A stretch of DNA of 64,000 nt from a virus: IMG/VR virus record IMGVR_UViG_3300042868_010712, positions 1-64,000 of that record, one strand, 5' to 3'. Below, one piece after another: positions 1-8,100 of this stretch (within the stretch, counting starts at the first letter, position 1; every line of letters begins with the position of its first letter). The position numbers and the translations under genes were made by a program. Under the pieces are notes generated by a model, which did not search any database, was not told the DNA's origin, and worked only from the letters and a program-made list of their open reading frames with translations.

Positions 1-2
1 AA

Positions 3-854
3 TTCATTGAAGACGGCGTACGTCCAAATGACACACTCAGAATTAACTTCAGGCTCCGCGCGGACGGTAAGCGTACATATGACGAGTATGTTGTTGACCG
101 TGTGAGAACAAACACAACTTTAGTATTAACGAGGAGCTTAGCCACACCTATCAGCTCGCCTGTTAAAGCTCAAGTTGTGCGTAACTTCACTAAGTCCGAA
201 AGGGCAACAAACATCGCATACACTGCAGGAGAGTACAATAATCGTCGTGTGCGTATGGTGTTCCCTGATACCTATAAGTATGGAGGGGTTGTGAAGCAGG
301 GTTATTTTGCAGCCGCAGGATTAGCAGGATTACGCTCCGGCGTGGTACCTCACCAGGGTCTCACAAACTCTGAGTTCCTTGGAGCTGACGATTTAACTAA
401 GGTGGTAATAGACTTCACTGCGGATGACCTCAATACAATCGCAGAACAGGGTGTGTGGGTTATTACCCAAGAAGTGATTGGAGCTACCCCATATGTAAGA
501 CACCAGCTTACAACCGACGAGCGTAGCTTAAATACCTCGGAAGATTCTATCACAACAAACGTCGATAACATCAGCTACGCGCTCAAGCACACGCTGACTC
601 CGTTTATTGGCAGATACAACATAAATGACGACAACTTGCTCGCCGTTTATGCTGCTGTTGTCAAAGAATTAACATTCAGAGCCTCTAGTACTAGAACCAT
701 CAGAGCAGGTAACCAGCTCACAAGCTTTACGCCTGCAGACGATATTCTTCTATTACAAGTCAATCCTACCTATAAGGACAGGATTGATGTAGAAGTCAGG
801 CTCAATGTTCCATATCCCTTGAACTTCATTAACTTGAAATTGATAGTGGAGTAA
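3..854 (+). CDS. Tail sheath protein, C-terminal part (5' end outside window)
   Basis: The reading frame is open from the first bases of the window, so the gene begins upstream; 283 C-terminal residues are visible. The block around PYVRHQLTTD, EDSITTNVDNIS and TPFIGRYNI matches the conserved C-terminal domain of contractile tail sheath proteins, which lines the sheath-tube interface and carries the extended arms linking subunits. The frame also has an internal GTG at 102, but the residues before it continue the domain, so that is not the start. Tube, spike and chaperone genes follow, the usual order for a myovirus tail module. Family assignment is by motif pattern only. Confidence 0.88.
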   Translation, partial: FIEDGVRPNDTLRINFRLRADGKRTYDEYVVDRVRTNTTLVLTRSLATPISSPVKAQVVRNFTKSERATNIAYTAGEYNNRRVRMVFPDTYKYGGVVKQGYFAAAGLAGLRSGVVPHQGLTNSEFLGADDLTKVVIDFTADDLNTIAEQGVWVITQEVIGATPYVRHQLTTDERSLNTSEDSITTNVDNISYALKHTLTPFIGRYNINDDNLLAVYAAVVKELTFRASSTRTIRAGNQLTSFTPADDILLLQVNPTYKDRIDVEVRLNVPYPLNFINLKLIVE

Positions 855-858
855 ACAT

Positions 859-1092
859 ATGACCTCCTTTTCAGCAGGGTTCATAGCTGAAGCCGCAGTA
901 ATGGGGTTGTCCTCTTCGGAGGCAACCCAGTTACTTAAAAGAGCTGCAGAATATCCAGGGATGGAGCAATTAACATCTCATGAGCACAACACTGAAGAAG
1001 ACCCTTCCTCCATGGATGTGTTAAAAGAACTTCTACAGCAGGACATGATAAACAAAAATTTTGGTGGGTATAAACACAAAATTAATATCTAA
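859..1092 (+). CDS. Hypothetical 77-residue protein between sheath and tube genes
   Basis: Short acidic protein with a helical, alanine-rich N-terminus and the sequence SSSEATQLLKRAAEYPGM, which looks like a small UBA/helical bundle-type segment but is not diagnostic. It starts four bases after the sheath stop with the start context acatATG common here, and its TAA overlaps the next ATG by one base, implying translational coupling. I do not recognise a family. Position suggests a tail assembly or head-tail joining accessory. Confidence 0.7.
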   Translation: MTSFSAGFIAEAAVMGLSSSEATQLLKRAAEYPGMEQLTSHEHNTEEDPSSMDVLKELLQQDMINKNFGGYKHKINI

Positions 1093-1295
1093 TGAAAGTA
1101 GTAGTCACAGGCGATTTCAGAGAGCCTATCTTGCTTGATACAGATAAAGCCACAGGTCTTTTAATATTCTCTGACGAAGGCAGGCCTAATGTAATATATA
1201 GGATAGTCGGAAAAGGAAGAGCCTGGGTTAGATATACTAAAGGCGAAGATGAAAATTTTGACGAAGTAGCAAAATCTCTAGGACTATTAAAATAA
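1092..1295 (+). CDS. Hypothetical 67-residue protein
   Basis: Begins inside the stop of the previous gene (TAATG). It is predicted to be mostly beta, with alternating strands such as KVVVTGDF, PILLDTD and NVIYRIVG, and has a small C-terminal helix. No family is recognised. It is the last gene before a promoter-like intergenic stretch, so it probably belongs to the same transcript as the sheath. Confidence 0.65.
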   Translation: MKVVVTGDFREPILLDTDKATGLLIFSDEGRPNVIYRIVGKGRAWVRYTKGEDENFDEVAKSLGLLK

Positions 1296-1306
1296 AACTA
1301 ATACCG

Positions 1307-1335
1307 TTGCATTTAAATAGTAAAAGAGCTATAAT
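1307..1335 (+). promoter_or_regulatory. Sigma70-like promoter upstream of the tail tube gene
   Basis: TTGCAT at 1307-1312 and a perfect TATAAT at 1330-1335 are separated by 17 bases, in a 72-base gap between genes. The start codon of the tube gene lies 32 bases beyond the -10 box. An extra promoter here fits the need for very high tube protein output. Visual match only. Confidence 0.6.
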
Positions 1336-1367
1336 ATTAACATCAACAACAAACCTAATAAAAACAT

Positions 1368-1790
1368 ATGGCAGATTTATATAAACATGAACACGCAACA
1401 GCAATAGCGCCATTTACGACAGACAAGTGCGCCATAAATTGGGGAGGACCTGTTTTCGCAGCAAACCAGGTATCTGTATCCTATACGCAGCAGGTGCAAC
1501 GCAGACGTACTATTGGAAATAAAAACGTTATGCTCTGGGCAAATTTACCTAGCGGTCAGATTACTATAGCTAGAATGATGGGAGAAAACTCGAAAGAGAT
1601 TTACAGTAAAAATGGCTGGAACATGTGTACCCCTACAGATATCACGCTTGAAACAAAAGGCTGCAAAGGCTCAGTTAAATTTACAGCCAAAGATTGTCTT
1701 GTTGTCAATTATCAGATACAGCTTGAAACAGAAGGATTGACTGTTATCGATAATCTTACTGTCGAATTCCTTGAGTTATCCCAAGGGTAA
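1368..1790 (+). CDS. Tail tube protein
   Basis: The 140-residue protein has the size and all-beta pattern of the myovirus tail tube subunit (T4 gp19 class). The N-terminal part has the run NWGGPVFAANQVSVSYTQQV, which resembles strands of tube proteins; the C-terminal part has VNYQIQLETEGL. It lies directly after the sheath gene, separated by its own promoter. This is the expected position and expression pattern for the tube. An alternative is another small beta-barrel baseplate tube protein, which is less likely given the location. Confidence 0.65.
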   Translation: MADLYKHEHATAIAPFTTDKCAINWGGPVFAANQVSVSYTQQVQRRRTIGNKNVMLWANLPSGQITIARMMGENSKEIYSKNGWNMCTPTDITLETKGCKGSVKFTAKDCLVVNYQIQLETEGLTVIDNLTVEFLELSQG

Positions 1791-1823
1791 TTCTGAAGTA
1801 CTTCTAGTATATTTCCTTGCAAC

Positions 1824-1860
1824 AATAGCCCTAGCCTTATATATTGAGGCTAGGGTTATT
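1824..1860 (+). terminator. Stem-loop terminator after the tube gene
   Basis: Fourteen-base arms (1824-1837 and 1847-1860) pair with a single G-T wobble around a 9-base AT loop. A short T-rich run follows and then the next ATG at 1865. The T-tract is weak, so it may be a partial terminator or an mRNA-end stabiliser that lowers expression of the spike relative to the tube. Confidence 0.65.
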
Positions 1861-1864
1861 TATT

Positions 1865-4213
1865 ATGTATATTAGAGAATATCAATCTGCAGACGTTTTT
1901 ACTGCTGTCGTAATCACTAACAACGCAGGCACAGGAATAGTAAGTGTAATCAGGGAGTCTTATGGTGGAGCGGAAGCCGACTTTGGCTTTGAAATGCAAG
2001 GTATCCCATTAGGTTCGACTATTGCCACCTATCTAGGCTTTAAAGAATCATGTTTACCTCAACCAGGCTCTAGAGTGGTATGCATCAAATTTGCTTCGAC
2101 TCATTGCTATATTGTAGGCGTAATTCCTGAGGAAGCTCTCGGAGGCGAAGCTATACCTTTAAGATCTATGCTGGGAGCCGGAGACGCGTCAAACGACTCT
2201 GCGAACAACCAAGGAATTACAGATAGAATAAGTATAGTAACAGACTTACAGAAACCTTCCGACGTAGTTGATGGTGAGCACGTAGTCAGTAATGAGTTTG
2301 GCGTTTTACTTGGGTTATACCAACAGCTAGCCAATTTAAAAGGCTCTGAGCTAGCGCAAATTCAATGCTTCCTGTTGGATGATTTGGTTAGAGTTGTAAG
2401 CCATAATTTTCAACATTACACAGCTCTAGGCGAGTATAATATATATCACGACGGTAAAAAAATAATGGCCGAGTTCGGTGCCACGCATTTACCGAAAGAA
2501 TCTTACGGAGCCACGGACTCTCCAACATTTCAAACAGACGAAGGCGCCTCTAAAGATGACTCTAAAGATCATTATAAGATAGAGGGAGACGAGCGCTTAA
2601 AGGCAATAGAAAGATTTAAGATTTTCCTGGGAGGGCTAGGAGATTTCCTTCATATTTTTCTAGTAAAACCTGCTGAAGAAGCCAGAAAACTAGACCCAGG
2701 ATCTAGCGTAAGCGAGCCTGATAGAGGTCTCTTTAATATGCATGTGGGTACAGATGGGGGACTACATTTAAGAAGCCTAAAGGAAGTATTTATTGAAAAA
2801 ACTAATTGGATCAGGGTACCTATCAGAAAAGCTGCTCCTGATGACCCAAAAGGAGATGATGCTGGGGAATTAAACTACGAAAAAAAGAAAAAATTTGAAT
2901 TTGACGACTCAGTTAAATATCTAGACAACCCTTTTGCTTACAGCTTACAGCTTAAAGACTATGTAGCTTATGTTAACGAAAAACTAGGCTACCAGAATTT
3001 TAAAACACACGAAAAAGATTTCGACGTAAACGACAGTATAGGTAAAGAGAAAAAAATACCCGAAATAGACGAAATTGATGAGGAAACTAAATTAAATTTA
3101 TCTGAGTATAAACTACGCACAGCGGGCATATATCTGATGCCTAATGGCGGTATCACGATCAGAGACGCATGGAACTCCTCTATTGTTCTAGAGGGCGGAA
3201 ACATCTATTTACAGCCAGCCAAAGATCTCATGTCTCTACCTTTAAGACATGATATAGTTAAAGCTGGAGGCTCTGTAAGTATTGCAAGTAGAAAGCACAT
3301 GGATTTATCATCTACCGATGAAGGTATTAGATTAAAGGCTGAGAAATCAGCATACATCTACAGCAATAAAGGTGGAATTGTACTGGAATCTGCAGGAAAC
3401 GAAGACACTCCAGGCACCCCAGAAGAAGAAGCACTGGAGTATGTGGGAGGTATAGTACTCAAATCGGCTTTAGGTATATACAACTACGCAGCTGGAAATA
3501 TATTGAATTATACTGTTAAAGACTTTTACATAGAAGCCACAGAGGCACTATATGCAGTAGGTTCAAATGTGGTTCTTTTTGGCAAGAAAGGCTTTCTTGT
3601 GCTTGCAAAGAAAGGCTTTGATTTAATAAGTAAAACAACCACAACTTTAATGAGTGTAGGTAATGCAATGTTTGGCGGAATAGGCGCCACTTCTTTAGGA
3701 ATGAAAGACCAAAAGCTAGGAAACAAAGCAACTCCAAAATTTGGGTGGCTAGACGGAAAACCTCCCGAAGGTGTTGTAAACTTTCAAAGCTACTACGACG
3801 GTTATGAGGCAGATAAACAAATGAATGAGACCTTCGACTCTCTCCTTAAGTTTACTGTGTTTGAGGAAAAACAAAAGTTTGAAGACTTAAAGTTTAGATT
3901 TTTAAAATCTCTAAAATACAACTTATCGGACGAGGAAGATTGTATAGTTGGGTCGCTAGCCCAGCAAGACGACCTAGTAAGTAATGCATTGAAACTTGAG
4001 ACTTGGACTGAAAAAGAAGTAAATGAAACCATGCCTTTTCCAGGCAAAGAAAAAGGAGAAAAATATTACTTTTCTCCAGGCAAACTAACTAACCTAGAGA
4101 AAAGCCCTGACGACAAAGACCTTATTAACAAGGCGGACTCGAAAGAAAAAATGGAAGATAAAGCCAAAAAGGTTTCGTTATTTACAGAATATAAAGTACA
4201 AAAATCAAGTTAA
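1865..4213 (+). CDS. Tail spike / baseplate hub needle protein (gp5/VgrG-like)
   Basis: About 782 residues. The N-terminal ~110 residues look like an OB-fold barrel (VFTAVVITNNAG, PQPGSRVVCIKF, CYIVGVIPEEA), as in phage spike and VgrG proteins. The middle is charged and low-complexity. Residues ~440-640 contain short repeated strands (GGSVSIASRKHMDLSS, GIRLKAEKSAYIYSN, GGIVLESAGN, GGIVLKSALGIYNYAAGN) typical of a trimeric beta-helix needle. The frame extends upstream to a TTG at 1844, but that codon lies inside the stem-loop; ATG 1865 has the local T-at-minus-1 context. I infer that it punctures the cell envelope at the tail tip. No lysozyme domain is evident. Confidence 0.7.
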   Translation: MYIREYQSADVFTAVVITNNAGTGIVSVIRESYGGAEADFGFEMQGIPLGSTIATYLGFKESCLPQPGSRVVCIKFASTHCYIVGVIPEEALGGEAIPLRSMLGAGDASNDSANNQGITDRISIVTDLQKPSDVVDGEHVVSNEFGVLLGLYQQLANLKGSELAQIQCFLLDDLVRVVSHNFQHYTALGEYNIYHDGKKIMAEFGATHLPKESYGATDSPTFQTDEGASKDDSKDHYKIEGDERLKAIERFKIFLGGLGDFLHIFLVKPAEEARKLDPGSSVSEPDRGLFNMHVGTDGGLHLRSLKEVFIEKTNWIRVPIRKAAPDDPKGDDAGELNYEKKKKFEFDDSVKYLDNPFAYSLQLKDYVAYVNEKLGYQNFKTHEKDFDVNDSIGKEKKIPEIDEIDEETKLNLSEYKLRTAGIYLMPNGGITIRDAWNSSIVLEGGNIYLQPAKDLMSLPLRHDIVKAGGSVSIASRKHMDLSSTDEGIRLKAEKSAYIYSNKGGIVLESAGNEDTPGTPEEEALEYVGGIVLKSALGIYNYAAGNILNYTVKDFYIEATEALYAVGSNVVLFGKKGFLVLAKKGFDLISKTTTTLMSVGNAMFGGIGATSLGMKDQKLGNKATPKFGWLDGKPPEGVVNFQSYYDGYEADKQMNETFDSLLKFTVFEEKQKFEDLKFRFLKSLKYNLSDEEDCIVGSLAQQDDLVSNALKLETWTEKEVNETMPFPGKEKGEKYYFSPGKLTNLEKSPDDKDLINKADSKEKMEDKAKKVSLFTEYKVQKSS

Positions 4214-4264
4214 GCTCGACAAGAACAATAAAATTTAGTCAAATCATTAAACCACAAATAAAAT

Positions 4265-4780
4265 ATGGAAGAAACACAGCCATTCAATCAATCTATAGAA
4301 ATGAATCCAGAACCTCCTAAGCAGGATTTAATTACCCCAGAAGACAAGGAAAGGTTCTTCAAAAGTATTCTAGCAAATACACCTTACGAAGAAACTATCA
4401 GTCTGTTTGACGGTCAGATGAAAGTGCGCTTTAGAGCCATGAGTGTTAAAGAAAACAACGACGTGGTTGAACAGATTATCCAAGATAAAAAGAATGGTAT
4501 GGCTGCCGATAATGACGCGTACTTCATCACCATTTCAACTTACAGACTAGCTACGTCGCTTGTATCTATAGATGACAAGGAGTATTCAAGCGTCACTAAA
4601 GACAATTTTTCTGAAACGGCAGAAAAAGATACATATATTCTAGCGAGAGCAAGGCCCATGCAAGCCTGGGCCACACCAAAGCTGTCCTTATTCTTGGATG
4701 CCTTTCAAAAATTTGAGGCAAAATTAGTTAAACTAACTAATGAGGTGCAGACTGCAAATTTTTGGAAAGCCAGCGCGTAA
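4265..4780 (+). CDS. Tail assembly chaperone, short form (gpG-like)
   Basis: 171 residues with an acidic disordered N-terminus. An alpha/beta segment follows (YEETISLFDGQMKVRFRAMS, SLVSIDDKEY) resembling tail assembly chaperones that coat the tape measure protein before tube polymerisation. It lies just before the tape measure gene, the canonical position. The last codons contain a heptanucleotide slippery site in frame, and the following gene is in the -1 frame, so this product is probably the short form of a two-product pair, as in lambda G/GT and P2 E/E-prime. Confidence 0.75.
   Translation: MEETQPFNQSIEMNPEPPKQDLITPEDKERFFKSILANTPYEETISLFDGQMKVRFRAMSVKENNDVVEQIIQDKKNGMAADNDAYFITISTYRLATSLVSIDDKEYSSVTKDNFSETAEKDTYILARARPMQAWATPKLSLFLDAFQKFEAKLVKLTNEVQTANFWKASA
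4756..4762 (+). promoter_or_regulatory. Programmed -1 ribosomal frameshift site
   Basis: The heptamer A AAT TTT lies in the zero frame of the upstream chaperone gene (codons AAT 4757-4759 and TTT 4760-4762) and fits the X XXY YYZ rule. Slipping back one base leads into the downstream frame with no stop codon, giving a fusion of about 289 residues. Placement six codons from the short-form stop is typical for tail assembly chaperone genes. Confidence 0.72.
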
Positions 4781-5133
4781 AATGCCTTACTGAAGGTTAT
4801 CTGCGTGGCTGGCTAAATTTTGAATATCCTCTCAACACGTCTAAATTAAGAGAAGATCTTATTTTAGACTATATTGAGGAAGATAGGCTATTTCAACTAC
4901 TACAGCACAAGCTGTTCATGGAAACAGTTATTAGAAGCTCCCCAGGACCTGGGGCAAAAACGTTAGATCCTATATTCGAAGTGTCTAGATCGCTTATAGG
5001 ATTAAAATTGCCTTCTGCGCTACCAGCAGATAAAATAAAGAAAGCTGGCAGTGCAGGAGGTTCAAATAAACCCCTCACACCTGAAGAAATTGAAGAATAT
5101 AAAGCTTTACTAAAAGAGTTAAATAAAAAATAA
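4762..5133 (+). CDS. Tail assembly chaperone, frameshift extension (T-like)
   Basis: This 123-codon frame overlaps the end of the previous gene in the -1 register. Its only early start is a TTG that coincides with the slippery site, so it is better read as the 3' part of a frameshift fusion than as a separate gene. The residues TEGYLRGWLNFEYPLNTSKL and the helical EEDRLFQLLQHKLF are compatible with the extension domain that recruits tube or tape measure proteins. The C-terminus is charged and abuts the tape measure start with no gap. Confidence 0.7.
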   Translation: MESQRVKCLTEGYLRGWLNFEYPLNTSKLREDLILDYIEEDRLFQLLQHKLFMETVIRSSPGPGAKTLDPIFEVSRSLIGLKLPSALPADKIKKAGSAGGSNKPLTPEEIEEYKALLKELNKK

Positions 5134-8100
5134 ATGAACGAGTACGGGGATCAAGTAGGCAGTTTTAGACCATACGGAGCGTTTTCCGAGTATCACAGTA
5201 TGGGCAGAAACTACGGTGACCCCCGATTAAACATGCTGGGGCAGGTTTTGTTTGGGCATTCTTACATGCCTAAACCAGAAAGCGGGCAAAGCGCATATGA
5301 CGCCTTTCTTCAAAAAGAAAGATCTATGCATTTTATGAATTTGCAAAAAAGCCAGTTTGCAAATAACCCTTTTTTTCAATCTATAGGTGTAGGCAAAGAT
5401 AACAAATTTTTAAAAAGCTTTGGCATGGCAGCTTCGCCGGACAGTACCATCAGCAGGTTCATGTCACCAATGATGGGAGGAAATCCGATGGCTGCGTCAA
5501 TGGGTATATACGCTAGCATGGCAGGAGCTGGAGGGATGGGGAATTTTGGAAGAATTAGTAGCATTTCTGAGGAAGAAACAGAATCAGTCATGCAGAACAT
5601 AGCTAGCGAGTTTTATAAAACCCAGAAATACGAAGGCCCTGAAGGTTATAGGGAAAAACTCAAAAATAAAACTGCCGATTTTTTATCAGATCAATTAAAA
5701 ACAGGACCTGCCGGCGAGAGATTTCTTCAAGACTTAGGTATAAAAGTAGAAAAGGATAAAAATGGCAAAGTTACACAAGAAACTAAAGACAGAATACGGA
5801 GATTTGATGTAACAGGTACCGAAAGCGATATAGCTCAGGAAGACGTTAAGTCCACGGTATCTTCAAATATTAAAGCGGATATTGATAAAGCTATAAAAGA
5901 AAGCGATAGTAAAACAAAGAAGGCTCTTGATGAGCGTATTAAAAAGCAGATCTTGGCGCATGGAGTCGCAGCAGCAGACGAAATAGAAGAAGCCGCCAAA
6001 GATACTAGCGGAGTCAAGCTTAAGGAATTAGTTTCCAGGTACGACAGTAAGGGCGAAGTAAGAACAGGAAAAGAAAGCCAGGCGGCGCGAGAAGAAATAG
6101 CCAAAGATTTAGGCGCCAGTATAGCTGGCCTTAAAAAAGCCGAAAAGAACTACTCCGAGGCTTTAAGTCCTCCAGAAGTCGAGGCCGAAAAACGATCCGA
6201 CAAGCCCTCCGAAACAACCAGGAAGCTAGTAAACCCTGAAGGAGAAAAACAAGAAAAAGAGTCCTTTTTTTCGAGGTTTTTAAAAGGATTTACAAAAGAA
6301 AAAACAACACAACCAATTGAGCAATCTGCAAAATACGATCCTCTAAGGTTTGATAAAGATGGTGTATCTCTTGAAGCCTACGGCTCAGGAATTAAAGAGC
6401 AATTAACACAGATAAGAAAAGCCAAAGAACTCGGCTTACTTCCAAAAGAATCGAATAATTTTAATTTCACAGGATACCAGCTTACTGATAAAGAATTAAA
6501 ACCTATTTTACCTGATGAAAATAGATCTAAGCTTAAGTCTGTATTGGCTGCCAGGCAGGCTGCAGCGATGATGACCGGAGACACTCAAGAGCTAGAAAAG
6601 ATTCAAGCTGAGACAAAAGATGTTCTTGAAAAATATCCGAGCATAAAACAAGAAACGGGAACGTCCAATCAGACTAACCAGCCTAACCAACCCAACCAGC
6701 CTAACCAACCCAGCCAGCCTAACCAACCCAACCAGCCTAACCAACCCAACCAGCCTAACCAACCCAACCAGCCTAACCAACCCAACCAGCCTAACCAACC
6801 CAACCAACCCAACCAGGCAAATCGTAAAGCTTTAGAAGATGCTGCACAAGAAAGGAAAAAAGCTAGCTCAGAGGTAGCCAAGAAGCTTTTAGGTATAGGT
6901 GTACCTGAACAAAAGATTAAAGAAATAACATCAGAAGATGGAATAATATCTACGGATAAAGCTGAAGACTTGCTAGACTTCTATAAAAAAGGAGGTGTAG
7001 CTAAGGAAAATACAGGGACAGACGCAAAAAAAATAAGAGACAGTATCGAAGCTCAGAGCTATCTAGCTAACGAGATAGACAATTTGGCCAGAGACGTAGA
7101 TACAGCCAAAGATAGTAAGACTAAAAACATAGCGCAAAAAAGTCTAAAAAATAAACTGCAGAGCCAGCTCGGGTATGCCAGCAATCAATACCAGGACCTT
7201 TTAGATTCCGACGGAAATGTAGATACAGCTAAGGCTAGAAAATATGCAGAAGGAGCTAGAAGTTTAAATCCACTGCAGAGAGATTTCATGGACGCGCAAA
7301 ACAAGGCGGACAGATATAATGGGATTAATTTTCAAAATACCCGAGGCTATAAAATAGAAGACTATACAAGTGCTTTCCAAAAAGCTTCAGAACTTAGAGC
7401 TCTAGGTGAAAAGAAATATGCAGATCCAGGGCAGACGGCAAAAGATTTCCAAAAAAATGCAGGGCAGTTCATGGATGCTGCAAAATCTTTATTTGGAGAT
7501 AAGTCAGGTGCTGAATTAGTTGAAAGCGCCAGTAAGTTGGTAGGAAAAGATAAATTAGACCTTTCCTCCGCAAAAGGTACAAGCGAGATAAGCGAGCTGC
7601 TCAGAAAGGCAAAGGCAACCGCAAGAGTTGCAAATATGAGCTTGAGTACAATGTTTTCAATCATTGACGCAACTACGGACCTTGTCAGAAATAATCCTCA
7701 GTTGCAGTACATGAGCCAGGCAAGTGTTTCCAACATGGCCTTAAAGTCTATTGAAACTGCCGCAGATCTAGGATCCTCAATGGGGGCCGCAGACTACAGA
7801 AAACTGGGAGGAGCTCAAGGAATAGCAACTACGGAAGCACAGGAAAATTTAAATTTTGCACAGTCTGAAAAGGGAGGAGCCATAGCTGCCTTTATGCTAG
7901 CAGGCAAAGGAGTAGACGTGGACCCTCTTACAGGTAAGGACGCTTCAGATAGGATTAAAGATATGTTTGAAGCAGGCGAATTGGACGCTAGAAGCATATA
8001 TTCAGGAAAAGGATTGGATAAGGTGGCAAAAGAGTTAAAGACAAACATAGCTAGAGTACACACTATTGCGGGTGACGAAATAATGCAGCAAGAGGCATTC

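Noticed and set aside
6673-6816. CRISPR-like direct repeats
   Set aside because: Units are 9/18 bases with no spacers and keep frame inside a coding gene.
6592-6881. Minus-strand frames encoding Leu-Val-Gly or Leu-Gly-Trp repeats
   Set aside because: They are the antisense reading of the PNQ repeat in the tape measure gene; no independent start signals.
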